From assembly GCF_950295315.1 (NCBI RefSeq), contig NC_080162.1, positions 69,686,962 to 69,750,961 on the forward strand: a DNA stretch of 64,000 bases. Reading direction: 5' to 3'. Position 1 is the first letter of the stretch; each line of letters opens with the position of its first letter. Made by a program: the position numbers and the translations under genes. Positions 40,963 through 51,834 of this stretch are shown piece by piece. This DNA comes from Erinaceus europaeus. Its lineage: Eukaryota; Chordata; Mammalia; Eulipotyphla; Erinaceidae. The notes beneath the pieces are model-generated. The model was not told where the DNA came from and searched no databases. It saw only the letters and a list, made by a program, of their open reading frames with translations.

Positions 40963-42832
40963 GTCAGCTCTTAATAGGGGTTGTTTGTTGGCTTTGCCTG
41001 TTGTTTACTGGATGGAAGGCATACTTTAAGTTATATTTTTTAATCTCCAAAAGTCTTTGAGATCTGGAGAACAATTGCCCTTGGGCCCCCAGTTGGGAAA
41101 TGAAAATTACCAAGGAATAAAATTAATCCTTCTTGTGACTGAGCTGAAAGCACTGTGGGTGGACTCCCATCTGAACAGAAGGATTTGGAGGGATAGGTTT
41201 TGCTTTTCCTCACTTTGTGTGGGTTTGAGACATGTAATCCTAGCAGCTGCTTGTTTTCTACAATAGACCATCCAGCCTGCTACAAAGTGTTGCTATGAAG
41301 AATGTACTAGAGGCTTGCAGTAACCGTTTGTAACCAGGTGGTGGCTGTTGTGTAATACAAATAGATAACATTTCTGCCTAATGGTGCAGTTATACAATTT
41401 TGGCCAACCCATGTGGGTTATAAAAGCTGAAATTCCTTCAGCACCTGAGGCCTTTCACGCTAAGCATCAGAAGGAACCTATTGCACAGTGCTGGTGTGCA
41501 GGGGAAGCAGGCAGAGTTGAAGGATTTTTCTGTGGACAAGTTGAGATTTTACTTTGTAGGTAAGACTGTATCTTGGTGTATAATATCTGCATTGGGGAAC
41601 TAGTATCTCTGCATGTTATCTAGGTTAATTGGTGTGTGTCTTCAAGTGCTTTTTTTGCATATATGTCTTATTTCTCTCTGTGTGTGTGTACGCGCGCGCG
41701 CGTGTGCGCATGCATATATGTGCTAGCGTCTGCGCACGCAGGCAGGTGTTTGGGTGGGTGAGCAGCCTGTGGCTCAAGTTAGCCTATCTGGGTTACAGGA
41801 AACTCAAGTCTTTTTCAGTGTCATGAGACATTACGTATTAACACCTGCATTATTCTGAGGTACAGATCTTAAGGCAGTGTTCTTTAAATATGTGAGAGGG
41901 TGAAAATAAAAACCTGACACCAGACTCACTGTTTATTGGATGTTCATTTAGCTTGTTCTCTAAGAATCAGGTCAAGTCCTGGGACTGCCAAAACTCTGAA
42001 TGTTCTTTTATGTTTTCCATTAGGGTGAATTTTGGTGGCTCAAGGAAAAGTTAGTACAAAAGCAAATAGAAGCATATGAATTAAATTTTATGGACAGCTG
42101 GAGTCTCTTCTAGAGCTGAAAATATTTTAAATTAAATTAAAATAGAAAAAGAGTAGTATATCTGTGACATAAGATTCCATGTGAATATTCCTTGTTGAAT
42201 TAGATGTGTTTTAATGAATTCAGAGGGACACATTTCTTTGCTGAGAGGGGGACAAAGTATAGCATACTCACACAAAGCATGGAATGCTTATTGAAGGCCA
42301 GAGAAAAGGCTCCTACTTATTGAAGGTCAGGGAAAAGCTTTGCTGTTGTTTTGATCACTGTGTACTTGGTGTTAACTTGGGAGAACTATAGTGTCTCATC
42401 CCCAAGTAATTGCAGTGCAGTTTAGGCAAGCCTACTATTCAGTCATCAAGTAATCTACCAGGGTGGGTGAAATTTCAGAGCGCCCTTTTCCTTATCTTGG
42501 GAGAGTCTGCAAGGAGGAGGAGGAGGAGGAGGAGGAGGAGGAAAGAGAATTTATAGTGAACTGAGCTAGGGGGCAGAAGGACTAGGGAAGGGAGAAAAAG
42601 ATCTTACAAGAGAGATCTGCAAATAAATTTCTTCCAGACTACAGGAAAGGAGTAGGTGGTTGAGAGATCTAAGTAAATGTGCCAAAGTCCAGCAAAATGG
42701 AGCAAGCATAAAGGGTATTCAGGTGATAAGGGAAAGGTGGAGCCTGACCTCACCCTGCAGGTGAAGGACATTTGACTTTGGCACCTCGGGCAGAAAGAAA
42801 GGATGAGAAATTCTGACGACAGTGAGTGGTTT
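40963..42832. other. Longest single-copy stretch, with Z-DNA-prone and (AGG)n tracts
   Basis: An alternating pyrimidine-purine tract with CGCGCGCG lies at about 41682-41722. An AGG run is at 42513-42542. An imperfect tandem (ATTGAAGGYCAGRGAAAAG) occurs at about 42289-42343. No exon is recognised. Confidence 0.5.
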
Positions 42833-42987
42833 GACCGAACTGCCCCTGCGGCTACAGACAGACTATGACCCACATAGTCAACGACTGCCACCTCTCCAGA
42901 TTCAAAGGAGGTCTCGAAACTTTACGTCAGGCTCAACCTGATGCTGTTGACTGGCTACAGAAGAAGGGCAAACGCTAGAAGAAGAAG
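42833..42987 (+). mobile_element. Vingi 3' end, 155-bp copy
   Basis: Begins GACCGAACTGCCCCTGC and ends GGCAAACGCTAGAAGAAG. In frame it reads NCPCGYRQTMTHIVNDCHL and ends QKKGKR-stop, carrying the whole C-x-C-x7-H-x4-C knuckle. A worn target duplication is possible (GAGTGGTTT before, GAGTAATTT after). Confidence 0.82.
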
Positions 42988-42994
42988 AGTAATT

Positions 42995-43198
42995 AAGAAA
43001 CTGGAATTGGTGTATCACACCAAAGTAAAAGACTCTGGGGTGGGCGGGTGGGGGGAGAATACAGGTCCAAAAAGGATGACAGAGGACCTCGTGGGGGTTG
43101 TATTGTTATATGGAAAACTGGGAAATGTTACGCATGTACAAACTATTGTATTTATTGTTGAATGTAAAACATTAATTCCCCAATAAAGAAATTTAAAA
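42995..43198 (+). mobile_element. L1 3' end inserted at the Vingi tail
   Basis: AAGAGTAATT is exactly duplicated at 42985-42994 and 43199-43208. The insert is the L1 3'UTR (ACCAAAGTAAAAGACTCTGG to CCCCAATAAAGAAATTT). Confidence 0.9.
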
Positions 43199-43208
43199 AA
43201 GAGTAATT

Positions 43209-43757
43209 TAGAAAGAGAAATGGTGGGTATTGAGCTTGAGGTGAACCAGTAAATGATTATATGAAATATTCCTCTCAACACACATACCTTCTCCCAGGGT
43301 GACAGCAGTGGCCCAATACGCCCAATACTAGGGGGTGCCATCCTCCCTCCTGGAAAGGGAGAGTGGACGGGGTGGTTGGGGGTGGCTGCACAGTGTTAAC
43401 AGGGCAGACAAATCCCCAACTCCCTGGAAGTTAGCTGAACACCCACAGCTATCCTCATTCTGAAAAATGGGGAGAAAAAACATCACCTGACAGCCTATTT
43501 GAAGATATAGAAGAGAAAAACTTGCTTTCTTCCCCTTTTCTGGCTGTAACTGGGGGCTTTCTTTCTTTCCTCCAAAATAACCTTCAGGCTTAACTTCAGT
43601 TTTACTCTGGCTGCTCATCTTTGGAGCCTTCCTCCTGTGAGTCAGACTGGAAGTACTTGAGAGCTCCAAGAATGCTCTAAGAATGAATGATTGGCTTGCT
43701 TGCGTTTTGCGTTGGGCGAGGGCAAATTAGCATCACTGTGCCACTGGTTTCAATTTT
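43209..43757. other. Single-copy sequence
   Basis: A 113-codon reverse frame (43669-43328) has no recognisable domain and is not called. Confidence 0.4.
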
Positions 43758-43883
43758 TTACTTTTTCTTTTCTTTACCAGAGCCATGGTCATCTCTGGTT
43801 TATGGTGGTTCACAGGATTGAACCTGGAACTTCCCGAGGCTCAGGCATGAAAGTCTGCATAACCGTTATGCGATCTACCCTAC
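43758..43883 (-). repeat. SINE-C copy
   Basis: ACCAGAGCCATGGTCATCTC to TTATGCGATCTACCC. CCACTGGTTTC and CCATTGGTTTC flank it. Confidence 0.83.
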
Positions 43884-44299
43884 TACCATTGGTTTCTAAC
43901 TATGCAATGGAAAGAACAGCAACTCTCCCTGTGATTTTTTTTTTTAAATAGATTTAAAATGCCTTTATTCCTAAAAGGTGTAACACTGTAGAAAGGCCTG
44001 CTTAAAATGTTTATGAACATCAAGCAAAATCTTGCTTTTATCTTCACTAGGACAATCATTTAATTCTGTACATGTTTTTATTTTATCATTATATTGCATA
44101 TAAAATCTAATTTATCTATGCCCATATAGTGACTGACTGGTACATTTTAAATGATTGCAAAAAGTGGCAAGTCAAACTACACTGCAGAAATATAAAATTT
44201 ATTTGATTTTGCTTATATTGGATTTTCTCAAATACATTGTAGTCTTTATCTTTTTTCCGTTGTTTTGTCTTTCTTCTCATGTTACAGTCACATAAGTTT
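43884..44299. other. Single-copy A/T-rich sequence
   Basis: Nothing recognisable. Confidence 0.4.
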
Positions 44300-44845
44300 C
44301 TTTTCCCCCCTCCTCTCTCTGTCAGAAAGATCTAGAAATTCAGAGGGAAAGTGGTGAGAGAGGGAAAGGGAAACACCTGCAGTCCTGTTTCATCATTCAT
44401 GAAGCTTACCCCCTACAATTGTTATGGAAATATCCACAGAACAGCCCCGACTGTTACAGCTATAGCTATGAGTGTTACAGCTCAAGGGTGCAGCAGATCC
44501 AAAGGAGACTGAGGCCGAGACGGGGTGGGGGACAGGGAGATACTTTATTTAGTTAGTAGGTTACAGGCGGATTCCTACCATACCTGCACACGCTTGTCCC
44601 GCAGCACACAGCTATTATCAGTTTCAAACTGGGCGCGGCACAAACGGATTAGTTAGAAACAATGTCCATCAAGGTGCTGACAATAAAGGTGAGAGCAGGT
44701 TGGCTACCATCAGAGCCAGCCACTCAGATGCTGGAATGTAGAAGTGGGCGTCCACCAGGAGGCTATCCGTTTTTTTTTCATTTCACAGTGGGGTGTGGGG
44801 TTTGAACCTGGGTCCTTATGCAATATAAGTTTCCTCAATGAATTT
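44300..44845 (-). repeat. SINE-B copy split by an LTR
   Basis: The body at 44300-44417 (CACCTGCAGTCCTGTTTC) resumes at 44786 (GTGGGGTTTGAACCTGGGTC). Confidence 0.75.
44418..44785 (-). mobile_element. Solo LTR-like insertion, about 368 bp
   Basis: On the minus strand it starts TGAAATG, contains AATAAA at 44549-44544 followed by a CCCTGTCCCCCACCCCG pyrimidine-rich stretch, and ends CCATAACA. TG...CA ends, size, GC-rich U5-like end and clean nesting in a SINE-B support an ERV LTR. No clear TATA box and no exact target duplication are seen, and no viral gene is present. It is unrelated by eye to the LTR at 8084. Confidence 0.65.
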
Positions 44846-45761
44846 TGTGAGCAGGGATTTCAGGGTGTGTTGCGGTTGTGTGACTAACTAGCTTATAGAA
44901 AAATGTTATGTATCCCACATTCTTCAGATTCACACTGTGTCCTTATTGCTCTCCATACCCAGTTAGGGTACTGAACCAAGAAACCACTTCCTATGGAAAC
45001 ACAGAGGAGAAACATTTAACTTAGGAATGCATGGCACCTGGGTTGGGAAAGGCATAATATAATGTGGAGAAATCTTAAAGACCTGTCTCCTGGGGGAAAT
45101 ATTTCTACAGGACTGAACTAGCCACAACATCTTTTATCTACCATGTGAGACTATCAAGATAAGGCTCACCGATGACTTCTTTTTCTCCTTCTTCTCCTTC
45201 TCCTCCTCATCCTCCTTCTTCTTATTATTATTTTAAAGTTTAAGAGAACAAACTGACAAACCAAGACAGGGACCATAGGCTGACACAAGTTATTGTAGTG
45301 AAATAGAGATTTTCTTCTTTTGTATAAGTTTTTCTCTCGTGTGTTATGTCACAGGCATGAATCTGTTCCTCCCAGACCAAAGTTTCCATTCTTTGTATCT
45401 CATAGATTAGGAGAGAGGGAGAGAAATGACTGAACTGCTTCACCATTCTTGGCATTTCCCCCTGTATCATGGTGCTCTTTCGTGTTATACCCAGTGAGTG
45501 CCCCTTATTTCAGACAGTGAGGTGGCTTGATTTAGGGCTCTGATACACTTTAAAGAAAGACCATGATTCTGAGCAATCTTTTCATTATGCCAAAGGGATA
45601 TTATGTTTTGGTGATCCATGCCACGGTCATGCAATACAGTGGCAACATTTTTTTCTATGGATATGATAGTTTATATAGCATATAATCTGATTTAACACAG
45701 GTGATTGGAATATGTCTGTCATGTCAAAGATCAGCGCTTTACTTGTATCAGTGACTTCAGA

Positions 45762-45763
<2 letters not shown>
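44846..45763. other. Mostly single-copy, with a SINE remnant
   Basis: CTT/CTC units at 45179-45225. A SINE-B-like scrap at 45405-45503 (CTGCTTCACCATTCTTGGCA). No gene is recognised. Confidence 0.45.
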
Positions 45764-45838
<75 letters not shown>

Positions 45839-45925
45839 TCCCCAGTGCAGCGGGGGCCAGGCTCAAACCTGAGTCACACATGTAGCAGAGCAGACACCCT
45901 CCCAGGTGAGCTCCCTTGGCAGCCA
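45764..45925 (-). repeat. SINE-F copy with a (CA)n on its tail side
   Basis: About 36 CA units (45764-45836), then CCAGTGCAGCGGGGGCCAGG, CTCAAACCTGAGTC and CCAGGTGAGCTCCC. Confidence 0.65.
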
Positions 45926-46034
45926 TTTAGACTTATATCCTGCCCTGATCCACAATATGGAATATTTTACCTTATAACATTAGGTTATTCTTATTTTCAA
46001 GTGAAATGGCTCTAATGTTTTTGCTCTGTTCAAT

Positions 46035-46291
46035 TAAAATTTTTTCTTTTTATTTTTTTCTCTTTTGTTGCCCTTGTTGTTTATCATCATTGTTATTATT
46101 GCTGTTGGATAGGACAGAGAGAAATGGAGAGAGGAGGGGGAGAGAAAGATAGACACCTGCAGACCTGCTTCACCACCTGTGAAGTGAACCCCTGCAGGTG
46201 GGGAGCTGGGGGCTCAAACTGGGATTCTTACACCGGTCCTTGTGTTTTCGCACCATGTGCACTTAACCCGATGCACCGCTGCCCGGCTCCC
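46035..46291 (-). repeat. SINE-A copy
   Basis: TTTTGTTGCCCTTGTTG to CGATGCACCGCTGCCCGG. Confidence 0.9.
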
Positions 46292-46334
46292 CAATTAAAA
46301 AAAAAATTTTTTTTAAAAGATAATATTGTTCCTT

Positions 46335-46548
46335 TAAAATTTTTTTAATTATCTTTATTTATTTATTGGATAGAGACAGAAATTGAGTGGAAGGGAGAGA
46401 CAGAGAGGGAAAAAGACAGAAAGACACCTGCAACCCTGCTTTACCACTCACAAAGCTTTCCCTCTGCAGGTGGGGACTGGGGGCTCGAACCTGGGTCCTT
46501 GTGCATTGCAACATGTGCCCTCAACCAGGTGTGCCACCACCCAGCCCC
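46335..46548 (-). repeat. SINE-B copy
   Basis: Near-consensus, GGGCTCGAACCTGGGTCC box side. Confidence 0.9.
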
Positions 46549-46559
46549 AATTCAAAATT

Positions 46560-46759
46560 TTTAAACTTCATTTTATTTGATAGAACAGAGAGAAGCTGTG
46601 AAGAAGGGGGAGGTAGAAATGGAGAGGAAGACAGAACACCCGTAGCACTGCTTAACACTTGTAAAGCTTTCCCCCTGTAGGTGGGGACCAGGGGCTTGAA
46701 CTCAGGTCCTTGTGCATGGTAATACATGAACTTAACCAGATTTGCCACAACCCAGCTCC
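46560..46759 (-). repeat. SINE-B copy
   Basis: TTTATTTGATAGAACAGAGA to TTTGCCACAACCCAGCTCC. Confidence 0.85.
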
Positions 46760-46760
46760 T

Positions 46761-46999
46761 ATTTTTTTTTTCTTTATTGAGAGGAATGAATGGTTTACAG
46801 CTAACAGTAAAATACAGTAGTTTGTATGTATGTAACATTTCTCAGTTTTCCACATAACGATTCAGCTCCCTATAGGTCCTCCCTGTCATCATGTTCTAAG
46901 ACCTGAATCCTCTCCCCGACCCCAGAGTCTTTTACTTTGGTGCAATACACCAAACCCAGTCCAAGTTCTGCTTTCTGTATTCTTATTTTTCAACTTTTT
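46761..46999 (-). mobile_element. L1 3' end, older subfamily
   Basis: TTTCTTTATTGAGAGGAATG, TAACAGTAAAATACAGTAG, CAGAGTCTTTTACTTTGG. Close to the copy at 22693. Confidence 0.8.
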
Positions 47000-47002
47000 A
47001 AA

Positions 47003-47245
47003 ATTGGTGATTTAATAATGATCAAGATTGTGGGTTAAGAAAGGGTACAATTCCATATGATTCCCATCACCAGAGTGCCACATCCCATCCCCTACATTGG
47101 AAGCTTCCCTATTGTTACCCCTCTAGGAGTATGAACCAAAGATCTCTAAGGGGTACAGAAGGTGGGAATTCTGTCTTCTGTAATTGCTTCCCCACTGCAC
47201 ATGGGTGTTGACAGGTCAAGCCATACCCCCAGCCTGTCTCTCTCT
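47003..47245 (-). repeat. PAR copy
   Basis: TTGGTGATTTAATAATG, CAGGTCAAGCCATACCCCC. Confidence 0.72.
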
Positions 47246-47249
47246 CTCT

Positions 47250-47369
47250 TTTTTTTTTTAACCAGAGCACTGATCAGCTCAGTTCTGGGTTAGTTGGTGT
47301 TGGGAAATGAACCTAGGACCTCAGGCATGAAAGTCTTTTTGTATAACCATTATGCTACTCCTCCAGCCC
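47250..47369 (-). repeat. SINE-C copy
   Basis: ACCAGAGCACTGATCAGCTC to TTATGCTACTCCTCCAGCC. Confidence 0.83.
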
Positions 47370-48107
47370 CTCTATTAATCAATTCTGGTTGAGATTTTGT
47401 CACTTGATTTCACAGCTCACCAATGGATAGTTACTTATAGTTCAGAAGATGAGAGGAAGATATGTTAGGAAGTGTTTTTTTTTTTTTTTGAGAGACTACA
47501 GGCTGATTTTTACCTCCTATTACACCTTTTGAGCATAACTCATCACAAGATTAAATAATAACCACTCCTAACCATTTCACTCACTACTGCTTAAATGAAA
47601 TAATGATAGCTTGGATCAGAGTCAGACTTGTGAACTCCCTAAAATAGGACTTAAACAAGTTGAGGATACTCCGGTAATTTTTTTCTTTTTTGGAGCTAGG
47701 ATTAGAAGCGTTTAGGTCAAATGTTAGCTCTTTACAAAATGTAATGGAGCAGTCATTGTTCGGCTATAATCCCCTAATGATGGGGTTTAAACTGAGAGCC
47801 ATGATTGGCTTCTAAAATGTGCTTTATCATTGAACCTGGCCAGATCTGAAAGTTAGTGTTGGTAAGGCTTAGACTACCAGGTTTTGAGTTTCCTTATCCA
47901 AAAGTCTTTTCTCTTAACCGTGCTCACACCTATCTTGATAGGTTTATGCCAGTGGAGAAGAAACAAGATGTGGGTGATCTGAGTACCATGGGCATCAGAG
48001 TATTTGTGTCTTTGTTAAGAATGCAGGTCTCATGTCCCATTGCAGGCCTATAGAATCCAGACTTGGAGGAGGGAACATCTTTAAAGTTTCTGTGGGTCCC
48101 CCCCCCA
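47370..48107. other. Single-copy sequence
   Basis: A SINE scrap may lie at 47755-47840 (GGGGTTTAAACTGAGAGCC). No gene is recognised. Confidence 0.4.
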
Positions 48108-48278
48108 AGAGATTGGTGGGGAGAGGGAGAGAAAGAGGAAGATGGAGGGAGGGAGGGAGGGAGGGACACTATAGTTCCAGACCTTCTTCCCTAGTGTGGT
48201 GAGGACAAGGATGAGGCTCAGACTGTAGTCCGTCCTACACATAGCAAAGCTGGCGCCTTTTCTGGTGTGCTGTTGCCC
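48108..48278 (-). repeat. SINE-F-like copy with GGGA run
   Basis: GGGA units at 48144-48166, then TCCCTAGTGTGGTGAGGAC and GAGGCTCAGACTGTAG. Confidence 0.5.
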
Positions 48279-48309
48279 CTATCCAGTAATCGGTGCTTGA
48301 AGGGTTTCT

Positions 48310-48501
48310 TCTAAAATGTGCTTTAGCGAGGTGTAGTTCACATACAATAAATGGTAACACTAGAATCCCTAGCAAGATTCCTGTCATCCCAAAGCCGTTT
48401 CCCCCTCTTCCTTTGGAATGCCTTTTCTCCGTTCCTGCTCCCTATCACAATGGATTAATGTAAGCTATCTCTTTTTGTGTTTAACTTGTAATTAGCTTTT
48501 T

Positions 48502-48569
<68 letters not shown>

Positions 48570-48870
48570 CAAAAACAAAACCCAGAGCACTGAGCAGCTC
48601 TGGCATATGGTGGGTTGGGGGATTGAACCTGGAACTTTGAAGCCTCAATGCATAACTATTATGCTATCTACCTCTACCCTGTATTTAGCTTCTTTGACTC
48701 AGCATATTATCTGTGGATATAGTTGCTGAGTATTCCTTGTTTTTTTGGGACTGTTATATTAAAAACAATTCTGCACATTAGTCTACAATATTCGTGTGTA
48801 ACAAGTGTGAGTTTTAAGCCCTGATACTTATTCTTCCTACTATTTCTTACTTTCCTTGGATCATTTTGGA
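48310..48870 (-). mobile_element. Fossil L1, interrupted by (CA)n and a SINE-C
   Basis: GAGGTGTAGTTCACATACAA at the left and TTTGACTCAGCATATTATC further on match, in order, the same old L1 stretch as 37472-38580. About 31 CA units lie at 48505-48566. Confidence 0.55.
48581..48679 (-). repeat. SINE-C copy
   Basis: CAGAGCACTGAGCAGCTCTG to TTATGCTATCTACCTC. A short deletion near the head. Confidence 0.85.
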
Positions 48871-49380
48871 GAACTAAAGTTTTTGTGTGTCTAGACTAAG
48901 CAATATATTTGCACGGTAACTGTTTTCACTGTAGTTTTCATTAATTGCCTTTTATTTGAGGTAAACATGAGTCTCAGGATCATTTGCTGAATATCTGTTT
49001 TGTGGTGAGAGCTGGGAATATAAAGAAAAATTGCACACTGGGGGATTTTATCCTTTGGGAGGACTCCTAGTGACTAAATCATTAAGCTGTTCACTAGGCA
49101 TAGAGTATGTTGTTCACTAAGGAAGCTAGGTGCTGATGATAGAAAACACATTTCCTTAGAATTGGATTGTGTTTTCCAGAAACATAATAAGTTTTGATAT
49201 TTAATCCCAGGAAGGACACCACCGCCTTTTCCCCCTCCTCCCTGGAGCATTGTTAATTTCTTTAGCAAAATTTGAGGCATGATTAATATATATAGTCCAC
49301 AGCACTGGGAGTGAGAGAAAGGTGGGGTTGGGATGTAGACTCTAATTTTGTAGAGTGAATCTTCAAACAAAATCATGATA

Positions 49381-49512
49381 CTGGTCCAGCAAAATAGCTC
49401 ACTGGATAGTGTGCTGCTTTTGCCATGTGTGCAGCCCCCGAAGCACTAAAGGAAACTTGCGTGCTGTAGTCTCTTTCACTGACTCTCTTCCCTGTCTCTA
49501 AATTAAAATGTT
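49381..49512 (+). repeat. SINE-E copy, diverged
   Basis: GCAAAATAGCTCACTGGATA, TTGCCATGTGTGCAGCCC, CTGTCTCTAAATTAAAAT. Confidence 0.5.
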
Positions 49513-50237
49513 AGGATACTGGGCGGGTGGGGGGGGGGAGAGTTGTAATAATGCCTGTGTTCTTTATCTGTTCACTTGATACAGTCTGACAGGTCAGACA
49601 GACACTATCCTGCTACGATAGTAGACACTACATCCATCTTCATGATTCCCAGAGCCATGATGAAGTTGTGGTCAGAGAAAGCATCATTGAGAATTGCTCC
49701 CAATGGAAAGTGAAGGGGATACTGCTTCTGGAGGAACAGCTCATTCAAGGGCCCTGGAGCAAGGAGAAAGAAAGCGGGGCACCCTTAAGAGCTGAAAGGA
49801 GGGCCATGATACCACACTGTGGGTCAGCTTCCCAGTGGTCTTCACAAATGACCCTGTGACATTTTTTGGGGGGAATTTGGATGTCATTCTAAGGAGAATT
49901 AATATGCCCCCAGAGGACATGATAACTTTCTGTAGTTTAGTTATACTGGTGAGTATTCAAGATGGACAAGGAAGTGGTGGTGGTTTGGGTTGTGTATTGG
50001 TCACGAATGCACAAATTTAGGAGTTCCAGATGTGAACAGGGTGAGTTTCAGCCCTGAAGAAGGAGCTGGCCTTTGAATCCTTAGGAAGGAGGATGAAACC
50101 CCTAGCAAGCCAGACAGGGACAGTGCTTATAGGCTGGGCTATATTCACTCTACGAGGTTGATTGTAATCTGAGATTCAAAAGGGCAGTTTTTGTCTTGCT
50201 TATATAAACACTGTTAGGGTTGGTTTATTGCTGTTCA
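49513..50237. other. Single-copy sequence
   Basis: A G-run at 49530-49540. No exon is recognised. Confidence 0.4.
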
Positions 50238-50372
50238 TCCTTTGGCAAGTTACCTCACTGAAACTCAGTCTTGATTTTGTAGAGTTAGTGTGCAAGTAAG
50301 CAGTGGGGAGAAGTAATTACCATTTATATAATGTGTGGTAAGCGATATGGCTGGCACACACAGCACTTAGCT
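50238..50372 (+). repeat. MIR (ancient mammalian SINE)
   Basis: CTTTGGCAAGTTACCTCACT, AACTCAGTCTTG, then GGCTGGCACACACAGCACTT follow the order of the MIR core. Older than every other SINE here. Confidence 0.65.
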
Positions 50373-51002
50373 GGAAAACTGCTGCTGTTACTGTCTTTGT
50401 GTTATCACTTTCGTTTCCTCTTGTCATGAGGTCAGGGACAAAAGAAAGAGTGGTCTTGCTCTTTTTCTTTCACATCTAGTAGGAACAATATTGGTGGACA
50501 ACTGTGGGTGAGCAATCTTGTGTCAAGATTCCCTGCGGGGGGGGGTTGTCTTTTAACATGAATTCTGACACAGCCCCTAAGCTCCACTCCATCCTCCTAT
50601 GACCTCTATGTATCTTTTGCTGCTTTTTGCCTCCTGGCCTTGACATTCCCCACACACAAATGAAACACTCTGATCTCTCAGGGTGGTGTGTGCTTCCTGG
50701 CCTTGAGGCTGTCTTCATCACTCATGAGTGCTTGGCTACAGAATGCTGTTATTTGGGAACTTCAAGGACATGTTTGTATGTTCAGTGTTCACTCTCCTCC
50801 CCTCTCCTACCTACCCTTGCTCCCTCCATCTGTCTTGCTTAGTAAAGTGCATTCTGAGCTCTGCAAGCCTTTGCCCAGAAGCTTTTCACTGCTATTCTTG
50901 ACCTCTGTATCTTCCTGTGATCACTTAGATTTCTGTCTCCAGAGTCTCAAAAAGATTCTTCTTCTTCTTCTCCTCCTCCTCCTCTTCCTCCTCCTTTTTT
51001 TT
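50373..51002. other. Single-copy sequence ending in CTT/CCT units
   Basis: CTT and CTC units at 50957-50995. No gene is recognised. Confidence 0.4.
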
Positions 51003-51272
51003 TTATAAATTAAATTTTTATTTATTTATTTATTTTCCTTTTTTGTTGCCCTTGTTTAACATTGTTGTGGTTATTAATGTCGTTGTTGTTGGATAGGACA
51101 GAGAGAAATGGAGAGAGGAGGAGAGAAAGACAGACACCTGCAGACCTGCTTCACCGCTTGTGAAGCGACTCCCCTGCAGGCGGGGAGCCGGGGGCTCGAA
51201 CTGGAATCCTTACGCAGGTCCTGGCGATTTGCGCCACATGCGCTTAACCCGCTGCGCCACCACCCAACTCCC
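51003..51272 (-). repeat. SINE-A copy
   Basis: TTTTTTGTTGCCCTTGTTTA to CGCTGCGCCACCACCCAAC. Confidence 0.9.
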
Positions 51273-51329
51273 TCCTTCTCCTTCTTTTTAACATAGAAAT
51301 TCTTCTTTAAAATATTCAATATGAGAGAC

Positions 51330-51450
51330 TGAGTAGATCAGAGTACTGCTCAACTCAGGCATAAAGTGGTTCTGGGATTGAGCCTGAAGCTTTTGGTGCC
51401 TCAAGCATGCAAGCTGGTGCTCTAACAGGTTGAGCTATCTCCCAGGCCTA
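51330..51450 (-). repeat. Old SINE-C/D copy
   Basis: GATCAGAGTACTGCTCAACT, TGGGATTGAGCCTGAAGC, GAGCTATCTCCCAGGCC. Confidence 0.65.
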
Positions 51451-51834
51451 GGATGCTGCTCAGCAAGGCAGGCAGAAAGTTGTTGGTTCCAGCAGGATAT
51501 TGTGTGAGGGCCTGTTAGACAAATAAGATTGAATACTGAACAGAAGTGGTTTTGTCAGGACAGACCTGCCCCCCTTTGATATGGGAGCAATAGGAAGGGT
51601 TGACTACTGCAGAGATATATAGTGAAATAACAATTAGATTTTGACAATATTGAATGTCGTATGCCATCACATTGTCAGAGGAAATAAATTCTTTTTTTTT
51701 AATGATTAAGATCTTAGATTTATTTATCCTTTTCAACATAAAGTTAAAAGTCTGACAGAAGCCCTAAAATTGCTCTTTTAGTTTGTGAACATAACACTTA
51801 AATTTGTGTTTAAAAATGTGGTAAAGCTTTCATT

